NCBI GenBank assembly: GCA_029204225.1 | Contig: CM055113.1 | Coordinates: 12,894,491 to 12,958,490 of the forward strand | Source: Diphasiastrum complanatum | Taxonomy: Eukaryota; Streptophyta; Lycopodiopsida; Lycopodiales; Lycopodiaceae | DNA length: 64,000 nucleotides | Direction: 5' to 3' | Shown here: in pieces, positions 22,400 to 33,599 of the stretch | How the letters are laid out: each line of letters starts with the position of its first letter | How positions within the stretch are numbered: position 1 is the first letter of the stretch | Program-made: the position numbers and the translations under genes | The notes under the pieces: model-generated | Told to the model about the DNA's origin: nothing | Databases searched by the model: none | What the model saw: the letters and a program-made list of their open reading frames with translations, nothing else

Positions 22400-22400
22400 T

Positions 22401-23438
22401 GGACATATTGCATCTGACATTAAAGTTCGGAAGATTCTGCAATCAGGATGCTGGTGGCCAACAATACATAAGGATACAGAGGAATACTTGAAAAAGTGCG
22501 ATGTGTGCCAGAGAGCTAGGAGGCCAACAAGATTGAACTATGATCTTTTACACCCATTTCTAGCTCAAGCACCGTTTGAGAAGTGGAGATTGGAGTATAT
22601 TGGTCCAATTCATCCTGCCGCAAGAAGTTCACAAGCCCAATATATCATCATGGCTACGGATTATCTCACCAAGTGGGTCGAAGCCAAGGTAGTGTGAATA
22701 GCTGAAGCTCCAGGAACTGCCAAGTTCCTATATGAAAATATCATTGTGCGCTTCGGATGCTCGATGGAGATAGTTAGCAATCGTGGAAGCCACTTCGTCA
22801 ATGAGACCATCAAGGTTCTATTGGAAGAATTCTTCATGATCCATCGATTCAGCACACCTTATTATCCTTGTGGTAATGGACAGGCGGAATCATCCAATAA
22901 GATCTTGTGTAGTGTAATCACGAAAACAGTTGAAGCTAGTAGATATGATTGGGAACACAAGCTACATGGTACTCTTTGGGCATTCAGAATAGCTTCCAAG
23001 GGAAGCATTGACCACATGCCGTTTCAACTGGTTTATGGTCAAGATGCAGTAATGCCAGTGGAGTTTTTGGTACCTTCATTGAGAGTTGCCACAATGCAAC
23101 ATCTTGATGAATCCAAATCTCTACAATTGCACCATGAAGCATTACATAAACTTTGTGAGACATGCTTGCTAGTTGTGCATGCATTGGCGGCTGAGAAGGA
23201 GCGACACAAAGCATGGCATGATTGCCGATTGCTCAAGAAGGATCTTCGATCAAGAGATCTAGTCCTCATGTATAAAACTAAAGCGATCAAGGAAAAGTTG
23301 AAGTTCACAGGTGAAGGCCCATTCCGAGTAAAGGAGATCCTCAGCCATGGAGCCGTGAAACTTGAACAGTTAGATGGGACACCATTTGATGCTCCCATCA
23401 ATGGTAGCCGACTTCACAAGCATCGGCCATCTAAGTGA
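22401..23438 (+). pseudogene. Ty3/gypsy integrase, one in-frame stop
   Basis: The frame opens at LTR A and encodes an integrase: zinc-binding HI...CDVCQRARRP (22404-22520), PFEKWRLEYIGPIHP, ATDYLTKWVEAKVV, then an in-frame TGA at 22695-22697, and on in the same phase with GCSMEIVSNRGSHFVN, YYPCGNGQAESSNK (catalytic Glu region) and the C-terminal region to 23438 (FQLVYGQDAVMPVEF, LMYKTK). Asp, Asp and Glu of the DDE core are in place except that the second Asp is Asn (SNRGS for SDRGS). RT is absent. The fragment at 47.3 kb is the same family. Confidence 0.9.
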
Positions 23439-24680
23439 ACAGATCCAGGATGTGGATGACACAATACACATACAGTGATAAGATCAAGCCTCATCAGAAG
23501 TCATCCCACCTAGATCCAATAAAACCAAACCAGATCTGAATGAGATATAGTCAAATAAACAAAAATCCATCAAGATTCAGTAATATTAGGCAAGATCTAG
23601 TCAGATCAAGAAGAATCCATCAAGATCCAAATGAGATCTAGATCCAGATAGGATCCAAGGGATAGCAAATCATCAGATTACATCAATCAGCCTCCATTTT
23701 TGCAAATCAAATACAACGATCTTGAGAAAAAACAACAAAATAGGTATAAAAATCACTTAAACTGATGGATCAGCTACCCATTGTCCATCAAAACTCTTGG
23801 AGAGCTCTCTATAGTTAGATCTAACCTGGATGCAATGGTATACTAGGCTGCAAGAGTTATGGATTAGAGAATCTCAAGATCTCACCAAAAAACACTAAAA
23901 AAGAGCACTTTTTCCATGATCTTTTGAGATCCCTTGGGGACTAACCCTTGAGACTTGGTTAGTCACTAAATTTGACTCAAATACATCTATAAAGACCTTT
24001 GCGAGAGTTACTGATGGAAAAATCATCAAAATTGAGTGTCTGCGAGGGTTCATAGAACCAGGAACTAAGTAACCTTCACAAGGCATCAAGATTTGCAAAC
24101 CAACCTTTGTAGAGGGCATAAATGAAATTTGAACAGTGAAATTAGTCTGTCTATAAGGTCTGATCTTGAAAATCTAATATCTGGAGTAAGTTGTGCAAGA
24201 GTTCACCTCCTACAAGGGTTGAACCTTTGCAGACAGGCTTCGCAAGATAGTCAAATCACCTTCTAAACCTTTGCAGACTTCATTGAGGTCTTAGAATATT
24301 GTGACAAAGGTCCCTCCAAAATTTCGGTTGGAACTGAGCTAGGAAAAGTGCACTTCTCCTAATACGCACTCTAATTTCCACTATATAAGGGAAAAATTTG
24401 AGTCATTTGGCACCTCATTCAGCGAAGCTCTGCTGAAAAATCCAATGAATTTTCAAAGTTATCAAATTGCAACCAAACTTCTCATCAGCCCTCATCTACT
24501 ATCACATCCACTTTCTAGACACTCAGTTCTACCATTTCCACTTATGTTCTCACAAATTTCACATTTTCGCAGTTTTTTAAGTCTTTTGATTCGTTTTTGA
24601 CGACTTTTCCTCCTTTTTGAGTATCTTTTCATCTTTTTCTCATCTTCGTCACTTATGCACTTTTTCAATTATCTAACGTC
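23439..24680 (+). other. non-coding spacer with motif repeats between integrase and ORF
   Basis: About 1.2 kb without coding signal. The first part is rich in AGATC and ATCCA words. The part 23930-24260 carries the CTGCGAGGGTT motif exactly (24040) and variants (GCGAGAGTT, CAAGGGTT, AACCTTCACAAGG). It precedes a start codon at 24681 after a T/C-rich stretch. Confidence 0.6.
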
Positions 24681-25540
24681 ATGACGACTTCTTCCTCTAC
24701 CAATGAAGCTGGCACAAAAAAGGCTATCCAACATGAGCTACCTACTGCCACCCAGATCTGGGCCTTGCCATCTGATTTCCTGATAAACCCTTGGCTTCAG
24801 GCTGTTGGCCCCCTTCTCTAAGCAATGGGCTTTTTCCTGGCGCTCTTCTCATCTAACATTAACATGGAGCTAGCTCTCCATGCTTATGCCATGTGGGACG
24901 TGCCGACGTAGTATTTTCACATCTTATACCAGGGTACCACGTACAAGGTACAAGTGAATGCTAACTCCATGGTCACCGTCGACATAGTGTCCGGTGATCA
25001 CCAACCCATCTTGGATCGCCAAGCTAAAAACCTCATAAAATCTTACGTAACACAAACTGCTCTTGGGCTTCCAGTCAAAACTTACAACGGGTATTTCGTA
25101 GAGGCTATCAATGACCTCATAATCCAAGCCGCCGCTTACTTATTGGACAACTTCTTAGTTGTTTCGACTTTTCACAAGGACCGTATACAGTCCACTCTAT
25201 TGAGCCAAATTGTGAAATCCTTCATAGAATTCCCGAGCCCCTCGGTGGTGCCATATGACTGTATACCTTCCTAATGCATGAACTCTGCATTGCTATCAAG
25301 CCTAACACGCATGAGTGCATCACCGCCGGTCCTCTCCTCTGTAACTTCACATGTGCACACCTTGAACAGAAGGTTCGGGGGTTTAACCACTCCACCATTC
25401 TATCTGCCACCGTTCCACATACTAACTTGTATCCTCATTCTATTGCATCCACCTCCTACCAACCAGCAGTTACTGACACAACAGCCAACCAACACATGTG
25501 TGGCACAGCCTCATCTTCATCTAGCCCTCTGTAGCGCAGG
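24681..25540 (+). pseudogene. retrotransposon-associated coiled-coil-family ORF, copy 2 (N-terminal part)
   Basis: Starts ATG at 24681. Residues HELPTATQIWALPSDFL then WLQAVGPLL, a TAA, then MGFFLALFSSNINMELALHA, another stop, and YFHILYQGTTYKV, all in one phase to 25274. A frameshift leads into CITAGPLLCNFTCAHLEQKV. These blocks align in order with copy 3 (32.0-31.2 kb, minus): VPSATDIMILRS, WMTLAEPLLTTMG, FYITFQGAIHKV, QFTAGSLLSLLAASHLENKI. No coiled coil remains downstream. The function is unknown; the position after gypsy integrase on the same strand matches copy 1. Confidence 0.55.
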
Positions 25541-26744
25541 CATCCCAAAGGGAGCCAGGAACCACGACTTAGCTTCCCAGCCTTCAACTCTTGCCACCCA
25601 AACCCACTTGACATACAAGCAGCCAACTCGCCAACAACGATCAGACTTAACCAACTTGAAGTTCCAGAAACCAACATTGAGATCCAACCTGGCGCCATGC
25701 CAGATCGGGGGTCCCGATGTGGGTGACTTCCCTCCAAGCAAGCCGCCCGACATACATCAAACTTAACCAACTTGAAGCTTCATTACCAACACTGAAACCC
25801 AGAAGGTAATCAGAGTCAGTTTGAGAAAAATCCCACTTTATTTTTAATTTTGAGAAGGTTACATTTCAAATGTGTGACCGACCCTAGTCTCCGGGGCGCT
25901 AGCATGCCAAGGCGAGAGCCATGACAACATTCCAGCAAGGGAGGCTGAGACTTGGTTGGAGCTCGCCCTGAGTCGCAACCCGCACTCCCCTATAGTATTG
26001 GTGTGATTCGACACCCCCCCTCATACCAAGCACTCTACCCAAGCTGGTAAAGCACATTTTTCTCTCTCTAGGATTTTCTCTTTCTAGAAAGTCATTTTCT
26101 CTCTCTAGATTTTATTGATCCCCAGGCTTTCTTTAATCATGCCTAGATCGTGTGAGGTGATTGATTGCACATCGATCCGAGCTCTAGGGACTTCGCTAGA
26201 ACCGATCAAAGATTTTCAGCCGTAGGAACTTAACGCCGGCTGGATTCTGGTCACAGTAGCGCCGGGAGCAACAGGGGCATTGCTGGCACCGGGGACAACA
26301 GGGACGTTGTTGGTGCCGGGGACAATGCTGGCGCCGGAAGTAAAGCTTATGAAGATAGCTTTACAACATCCACCTCACCTTTATAAAATCTGATGTCCTC
26401 ATCAGATGTCAGATTAAAGTAAAAGTGTCTCCCCAATTAAAATAGCTATACATTTAAGCTATTTGGCATAGTACTCAATTTACTGGCCACTTTTTATTAA
26501 CAGTGAAGCTAGCACACCACAAGTCGGAGGCTCAGCTCTTTGAACTGAAAAATTACATAACTTGAAAATATCTCTTTGTCTGAGAAAAGCGTAGATTTGA
26601 TATCGCTTTCGTAAAACCCAAGAACCTTATTAACTGGTGACAGAGGCCTTTCTTTGAAATGTTCGCCCCTGTCGCTTCTGACTTTCGACTTTTGGAACTC
26701 CTTTGAGCTCCTGATTTGTCCTTGCTGCACTTTGTGTTGAGCTT
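25541..26744. other. spacer, no gene recognised; holds a 27-bp minisatellite
   Basis: GC-richer than its surroundings. It contains the minisatellite at 26259-26337; otherwise no coherent frame. It could be LTR sequence of the preceding element. Confidence 0.35.
26259..26337 (+). repeat. 27-bp minisatellite, about 2.9 units
   Basis: Units start GCGCCGGGAGCAACAGGGGC (26259) and GCACCGGGGACAACAGGGAC (26286). A shortened unit at 26313 and a final GCGCCGG follow. The period is a multiple of three. Confidence 0.9.
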
Positions 26745-26749
26745 AGGTG

Positions 26750-27478
26750 CAAATATTCCTAAACCATTTTGAGATCAAGCTTTATTGTGTGCTAACTTTC
26801 TATGCAATAGGTGGCTGAGTGCTATATTGGATGGAAAAACCCCTTTTGAGGTAGTTTGGTAGAAGGCCAAGTGTCAAGTTCTTTAAAACTTTTGGATGTA
26901 CTTGCTATATCAACATAACTCTTGATGATAGGACAAAGGAGGATCCATCTTCAAGGAAATGTATATTTGTTGGATATAGTGAGGTGAGCAAAGCTTGTAA
27001 GGTTTACATTCCTTCTACTAATAATTAAAAGTGTTCATTGGAAGAGATGTCATTTTCGATGAGGGAAATATTCCAAGAGTTTCTTAAGTGGTGATGTTGT
27101 GGTTGGATCTAACAATCTTGATGTTGATGGCATGGATGATGGTACTTTGGAGTTTGATGATGAAGGGCCTTCATCAAGTTAAAAGCCAAGGAGGACATCA
27201 AGGAAAAGACAACAACCTTCAAGGCTGACTTATGTTTGTTTTCTACAAAAGAGTTTGTATGGTCTTAAGCAAGCACCAAGGAGTTGGTATTCTAAGCTTA
27301 ACACATTTCTACTCTCTCAAAAGTTTTCTATGAGTGAGTATGATCATTCACTTTATTATAGATTTTCTAAAAATCATGTTACTATTCTTCTAATCTATGT
27401 GGATGATATCATATTGAGTGGTGGAAACAATCAAGATATTGATGATATCAAGATTGCACTCAAGAAGGAGTTTGAGGT
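26750..27478 (+). pseudogene. Ty1/copia pol fragment, internally deleted and interrupted
   Basis: Same family as the element at 6-2162. The integrase tail (CANFLCNRW, LDDRTKEDPSSRK, DVIFDE) is present with several frame breaks. The sequence then jumps at ACTTATG (about 27234) straight to CFLQKSLYGLKQAPRSWY. About 480 bases of the RT N-terminus present in the other copy are missing, and the missing part is bounded by ATG in that copy. RT continues through the catalytic LLIYVDDIILSGG and stops matching after KKEFEV at about 27478, where Penelope-like sequence begins. Confidence 0.88.
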
Positions 27479-28215
27479 TGCCTATAAATGGAAATCTAAT
27501 TTTAAGGATTGTAATTGGAAATGGAATAGCAAACCGACTGATAAGTGGACTCATATAGACAAGCTACTACTTTGCCAATGGCATGATTTGTTGATTGACC
27601 ATTGCATTGTCAGACTCAGAAACAAAGCTTGGAGACAAGTTTGTGGTATACCCATGGGCTTTGCATGTTCCCCCACATGGCGTAACTGGTACTTGTCATT
27701 TTATGAATTACAGTTTATGAAAAGATTTGCCAGACTTGGACAGGTTGAATATTTACGGGCATTCAAGAATACCTTTCAATATATAGATGACATCTGTTTT
27801 ATTAATAATCCGGCTGTGCTTTCTTTTTTGGATAAAGAACAACCACGTACCAATGAGAATGCTAAATGGATTTATCCTTTAGAGTGCTTGACCATCAAAA
27901 GCGAGGAGACTAATGGCAATATGGTAAATTTTTTGAATATTACTACTACCTTTTATATTAAGTCTGGCATTTTCTATATGAGAAAGTTCAATAAAGGAAA
28001 AGAATTACCTTTAACACTTATAAGGTTATTATTGCACAAAGTATTGCTGCTATGTATTGTTGTAGCGAGCAAACTGCTTTTATTAAAGAAGTCAATGACA
28101 TTGTTTTGGCATTCCAAAAAAATGGCTTTGTGAAAGGAAGACTCTACGAAATTGTCAACGAGATTTTTTTACAAAATATGTTCCCTGGTCTCATGTTCAC
28201 ATTAACAAATTAATG
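27479..28215 (+). pseudogene. Penelope-like element reverse transcriptase, C-terminal half
   Basis: Begins inside the copia RT in the same frame. In order: YKWKSNFKDCNWKW, GIPMGFACSPTW (motif B), FQYIDDICFINNP (motif C with the YIDD catalytic Asp pair), YPLECL (motif D) and VNFLNIT (motif E). After a frameshift near 28015 comes a thumb region (SIAAMYCCSEQTAFIKEVND, QKNGFVKGRLYEIVNEIF), ending at TAA about 28212. The same blocks are seen at 62.7-61.8 kb on the minus strand. Motif style fits Penelope-like elements, which prime on target DNA. No GIY-YIG nuclease follows the RT, so it is either nuclease-free or carries the nuclease at the N-terminus, as reported for the Chlamys group. The 5' half is missing. 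Confidence 0.65.
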
Positions 28216-28228
28216 TAAAGTTTCTCTT

Positions 28229-28270
28229 GGTGGGCAGTTAGCACTCCATCTCAAGGGTGCTAACTACCCC
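28229..28270 (+). other. hairpin in the 3' untranslated end of the Penelope-like element
   Basis: GTTAGCAC (28237-28244) pairs with GTGCTAAC (28257-28264). Outside it GGG (28232-28234) can pair with CCC (28267-28269) across a two-base internal loop. It lies just after the RT stop. The other copy keeps CTTGGTGGGCA and a hairpin of different sequence in the same place. Confidence 0.7.
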
Positions 28271-28306
28271 CTGAGATACCTTGCTAACTGTGAGTACGAT
28301 TGGTGG

Positions 28307-28408
<102 letters not shown>

Positions 28409-28409
28409 G

Positions 28410-29270
28410 GGCTCTGTTACGTACATATATCGCTTTATTCGCTTCACAAGCCTCTATGAAATGTAAATTTCATGTACTAACCTTATTTGCTAGTGGGGGC
28501 TAAATAAGTGCCTTACTATGATAAAAGACCCCACATAATAGAAATTTTTTTGTTTAAAAAAATGGTGGGAAAGTTGTGAATCTTTCAATGGCCAGGATCT
28601 GTGCACATTATGGACGATCAATCTAATGGTGAGCAGCTATTTGCACTAAGTACACCTAAGTGTCCTCTGGTTCTATAAAGAGGGAATTGGCTGCTGGCCA
28701 GCGCTATTTTTTGGCTTAATATTGCTTGAACTTCAACGATGTACCATAAGCTCTTTGCAAAGTTGCAAGCATTTTTTAGTACATAATGCGTTTAAAAATG
28801 CGATAGAGCGCTATCCTTCAAGTTGGTTTCTGGATTTACTAGAAGCTGTAGCATGAATATGGTTGATGAGAATACTCTTACTATACTCGATTGGCTATAA
28901 TATGTACGTGGGTGATATTGCTACATGCAATTGCTCTTTTGGTTTGATAAAGAGTAAGATGTTATCTGTCTCTGATAAACTAGTATTATGATGGCTCTGA
29001 TTACGGAAAAGGAAGTAGTAAAAAGGTGGTTGGATATGCTAATATGCTCTTGAGTAATAATGATTACCATTGCTAGTCATTTGTCAAAATAGTTAATCCA
29101 ATACTTTCGGTGTGAATGCCTTAGCACGTGGGTGATTCGTTTAAGCAGCTAAAGATGGATAGTTCACAAGAGATGACTTCATCTTTCATTCAGGTATGAT
29201 GCTTTACGGAATATCACCAATACGATGGGTAACCTAACTTGTTACTATTATTTTACTCACGTATTTATGA
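28410..29270. other. unassigned region between two Penelope-like fragments
   Basis: No open frame of note. It may be the 5' untranslated part of the fragment that follows. Confidence 0.3.
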
Positions 29271-29299
29271 TGATATGCAAACCTTGCATGTTAAGGTTT

Positions 29300-29890
29300 T
29301 TTTTAAGTAATAAATCCAATATAGATTGATCCTGCATGCGCATTAGGTGACATGGTCGTGAGTTATAAATTTTTGTTTTCTGCATCCACTGTCTGGTTAA
29401 TATAAGTAAAGCCAAGTACTTATATAGAGCTTGACCATGGTACACTTGAATGGCATGGATTTGCCCAAGTTGTTCGGCTCTTGGACTCCCAAAAAAATGA
29501 TATCGGAGACCAGTGGGGGCTAGTATAGCATGGTGGTGCTCTAGTACCTAGCAATGTGACCATTGCCCAGTCTCTGTCCATTTGTGTAGTGCAAGATAGC
29601 TGCTTACATGTAGAATGTATATGTGAAACTAATACGTTCTTTTTGCTCCTTTACTGATCAGTATGGCGTCTGCCCTGATACGTCTAAGGTCCGAGATACT
29701 TTTGCTACTAAAATACTTGATTTTCTTATAGGGAAAGAAGAATTACCTTTCTTACTCTGTACTTTCAAAGCACATAAAAATGCGTTCAGATGGATTACAA
29801 ATGCACATGACTGCTATTTTTCTAAGGTGGCCATGTTTATTTATGGAGCTCTTGGTATACTGACTCCTCTCCTTATGAATAGTGGTGTGG
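29300..29890 (+). pseudogene. Penelope-like element, N-terminal RT part and upstream domain
   Basis: The frame from about 29400 reads TYIELDHGTLEWHGFAQVV, SQKNDIGDQWGLV, a stop, then HGGALVPSNVTIAQSLS; I do not recognise this domain. After a frameshift near 29640 comes DTFATKILDFLIGKEELPFL, then LCTFKAHKNAFRWITNAHDC (RT motifs 1-2) and a short stretch to LLMNSG at about 29885. The same block occurs in the minus copy near 63.05-62.85 kb. It stops where minus-strand coiled-coil ORF sequence begins. The C-terminal half of a copy lies 1.4 kb upstream in the same orientation. Confidence 0.6.
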
Positions 29891-29979
29891 TCCTTGATGA
29901 GGATGGACCCGATTGCCCTGCCAGTAAAACTGGCGGTTGTTCTTCTATATCTGGAGCTCCCCCCTGGTCCATGCCCGAA

Positions 29980-32006
29980 TCTAGCCCTGTATCCATTGGT
30001 ACATCCTCTTGGTGCATAGGGGAGAATTGCACATGACCGGAATGGGGATTTGTGGTCCGGCTTCCAACACCTGAGCGACTACTTTTTCATAGGCGCTGAT
30101 GGTCTCTTTAGCCTTTGCCAACTCAGTTGAAGCTGCTCCTTTGAACTTGTCAAAGCGGCCTTGGAATCCCTGAAGGGCCACTTTGTACGTTTTCACTTTC
30201 TTGAACAAATACGCGATCTCTGTCAGTGTATTTGCGTCTGAAGATACGCATCATGCTCAAGAGTGGTCACATCCAATTCACGTTGGAGACGCGTGTGATC
30301 CTGCTCCGCCATCTGCAATTGACCTTTTAGCAGCTGCACCTGTTGTTTTGCATACTGGACGACCTTGTCCACCTGATCTTGTGCAATTGTCAGGGTGTTT
30401 TGCAGGGAGCTGATGTATTCTTCAAGGCGATCAGCATGTTGCTATGTCGTCTTCTTTTCAGCCCCAGATTTGTCTTCGTGCTGCTTGGCGATCTTCAACT
30501 CTCGATCCAACTGGACAATCTTCTAGATGATGAGAGTGTTTTTCGATCCCAGATCTGAAATTCTCTGTTCCATTTCTTTTTTCTTGTCCAGCATAGACTG
30601 GATCACTTGCGCAAGGCTTGAGACCAAACTGAGAGCATCAACAGAATCTAATGTCGTGGATGCGGCAACAACAGGAGGACCTGATGGTATTGTCCTTGGT
30701 TGGCATGAAATAGGTGCCGATACTTCTTCTTCTTCTTCAAAAACATCTTCTTTCTCAAAACCCTCAGGCACGGTGGCGTCGAACTACTTCGGTGATTTCA
30801 CAGCTTGGTTGACCCGAAGTGTGGCTGGGCTGTCTGCAGCTTGAGATTGCTGGCTTGAATCTTCAACATCGACAGTAGTGTCATGGATTTGTTTGAATCA
30901 TCTTCTATGGGATTGGAGTTCAAAGGGCGCAAGGCTTTGAGGCATTTCAAAAATTTCGGAGGCCCCAAGGGGGTCGGAATCATCGAACATATCCATGAAG
31001 TACGGTGTGTTTGGTGACATAGCTTTGGTTTGCGGGGGTGAGGCGGCCTGGGCAACTATGATGGGAATGGTAGCCCCAATGGTCACAGACTATCCTTGAG
31101 TGTAAGCATAGGCGAGGGAAGCATCAGAGACGGGGAGAATAGGAAGTTCAGTGGTGGAAGTGCAGTTGACGATGTATGCCTAGTGCAACGTCATGACGCG
31201 AAAGGCAAGTCAGGAATGACAATCTCGCTGCGTGGATGATGTTGACTATGTGAACTCGAGGCCTGGTGAGACGACTCGGCCGATGCTTTTTCATAGACTG
31301 AAAGGACGAAATCCAAGTGGAAGCCATGGATTTTGTTTTCTAGGTGAGAGGCGGCTAGAAGAGACAACAAAGAGCCAGCAGTAAACTGTTGCTTAGTCTT
31401 GCTCTTACTGGATCGTTTGAGCTCACTAGAAACAGTCTTGAACCAATTATATGGTTCAATAGGGGCTTTGCTAGCTTGGTATAGGACTCAACTATCCTAT
31501 GGAGGATCTGTGAAGTGATGTTTCCTGAGGTTGCCAACCATCAGGAAGTTATTCAGTAGTTGGGCAGCAGTGTGTATGGAAGACTCAGTGATGGCATCAA
31601 GGAGCTATATGTTGTTGGTCCAGTGCAAATCATTGGTGAGGTCAATGTAAGGCTTTATGGCTTGTTTGGCCTGCTTATGATTGGGTGAGGCTTGTGTTCC
31701 AAATGCTATACCTATGGCAGCAAGGGCAGCCTCAGTGATGCGCACCTTGTGTATTGCTCCCTGAAAGGTGATATAAAATTTGGATTTCTCTTCCTTCCAC
31801 GTACTGAAGGCAAGAGTGATGAAATCCATGTTGATTCTCCCAAATAAAGCTCTCTCATGAATACCCATTGTGGTAAGCAGAGGCTCCGCAAGGGTCATCC
31901 ACTGAGTGACCATGCTTGTGCTACGAAGGATCATGATGTCCGTTGCAGATGGGACATCACGATGGATAGTATAACGTGGAGACTGGGATGTATCAGTGGA
32001 AGACAT
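29980..32006 (-). pseudogene. retrotransposon-associated coiled-coil ORF, copy 3
   Basis: Minus strand, ATG at 32006 (MSSTDTSQSPRYTIHRD). The N-terminal globular part runs to 31.2 kb with VPSATDIMILRS, FGRINMDFITLAFSTWKEEK, FYITFQGAIHKV and SLLSLLAASHLENKIHGF, matching copy 2 block by block. A Ser/His/Pro-rich linker and a long charged, heptad-like stretch follow, broken by many frameshifts (31.1-30.2 kb), ending with FKGAASTELAKAKETISAYE. Function unknown. It is preceded on its own strand by a motif leader and LTR B. Many stops mark it as dead. Confidence 0.5.
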
Positions 32007-32249
32007 GATGAGCAGAAATGAAATGTAAGACGCGCGAAAGTATATCAGAAAGCAGTTTAGGAAGTTTGAAAGGCTTTGGTCGCAGAAAAAATTTGCAAGA
32101 GCTTCGCTAGCAAAAGTGAGGAATGAATCAAATTCGGCCAACTTATAGGTGAATTTGGAGGGTCCATTACACTGAATACTAGTTTGGCTGATCAGTTTTG
32201 AACAAAAATTTGCAGGCATGTATAGTACTATAAAAATAGGCTATAAAAA

Positions 32250-32600
32250 TCTCGACGAAGGTCTCTGGGGATCTGAACCTATAAGGCGAATGTTTTTCAG
32301 AGCTGGCAAAGGATGAACCTTCGCCCAGGAGGGTCCTTCACCAAGTACTGTCATAAATGCATTTTTTCAGAATCTGAACCTATGGCCAATCTAATTTTGA
32401 CATTTTAAGACCATCTAGCATGTCAGTGAAGGTTCATCATGAGGGTAAGGTGCTCGGCAAAGGCTCTCAAAATGGCATATTGCTGATCATTCGCCTAGCT
32501 CAAAAAATGGATTTTTTCTGGACAAGAACCTTCGCCCACCTCAAATTAGATAAATCTAAAGTGGATGTACAATCTGAGAGCTCAGCAAAGGTTTTTGATA
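32250..32600 (-). repeat. leader with recurring GGCGAAGGTT motifs
   Basis: Plus-strand AACCTTCGCC occurs at about 32314 and 32529. Related forms CAAAGGCTC, GACGAAGGTC, AGTGAAGGTTC and CAAAGGTT lie between. It sits between LTR B and copy 3 of the coiled-coil ORF and resembles the leader motifs near 48.0-48.2 kb and 20.5-21.3 kb. Confidence 0.6.
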
Positions 32601-32738
32601 TTGTATAAGCCACATCTGACCAAAATAGTGATTTCTAAGTCATTTTCCATCAAAAATAATGTTCTTCCTTTTTTCCATGCTGATGACTTTTCTGACTTTT
32701 TCTCATCAGTCTTTTCTCATTTTTTTTTTTTAACTATA

Positions 32739-33553
32739 TGTAGGGTCGAAGATCTTGCGTAGTATAGCCCTCCTGCCTGTCAACAAGGGTTATTCACTGG
32801 ATAGGCACCTAACTATGCATAGATGCTAATTTTAGTAAGTTTTCTACTTTGCATCTAACTCTACCTCCACTAACACTACTCACACTAACTCTACTCTTCC
32901 TAAACTAACTTCATCATGATTTGGGTGAAGAGAGAGGATAGAATAGAAGAGGAAGAAGAAGGGGAAGAGAGAAAGAGAGAGAGATGAGATGGAGGTTAGC
33001 TCAAATGCTCAATTTCATTGCTTATAAAAAAACTTTAACTAGCATAAACCAAAAAGCATGGGAAATGAAAATAACAAGCAATCACAACAATAACATAAGC
33101 AAGAGTGATTAGCAAATGAGGATGCTTGAGCTCTCAAAATGATAGAGTCTCCTCCTCTCTATTAAGCATAAAAATAGTGTACAAATGATGCTTTTTTATA
33201 AAATGGGGAAGGCCCTTGCCCCAAAATCCTATTGGCTAATATTAACATTGATCCTATCCATTCATCTTGGACCTAACTTGATCCAAGGGTCCATAAAAAG
33301 TACATTGAAATTCACAAGATTCATGTGAGTCCCAATTTGGACTCAACTCTAAAAAGTAATCTCTAAGTTTAAAAATGACTTTGGGCCTCTAGTTTTATTT
33401 TCATTCAAAGGTCCAAGTCTATTTTATTTTATTTACACTTAAGCTTGCGTGCTCATTGAGTCATGGGCTTATACGCATAGGATGCCATGCCCTCGCAACA
33501 TATTTTATTGGTCGAATTTATTTATTTACAATTCGTTGGGAATACCCCCAACA
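32739..33553 (-). repeat. LTR B (homologous to LTR A)
   Basis: On the minus strand it starts TGTTGGGGGTATTCCCAAC and ends CCCTACA. It is alignable with 21624-22399 from end to end and slightly longer. No primer-binding site and no matching target duplication flank it, so it may be a solo or rearranged LTR. Copy 4 of the coiled-coil ORF lies upstream and copy 3 downstream on the same strand. Confidence 0.82.
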
Positions 33554-33599
33554 GGACCCACGGCTTGAAGTAGTGCCGGTCCCTCGGCACTCTGTCGGT

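Noticed and set aside
25278-25766. 162-residue plus-strand frame at the end of coiled-coil ORF copy 2
   Set aside because: The overlapping frame starting at 25274 matches copy 3 (AGPLL...HLEQKV), so this one is the wrong phase.
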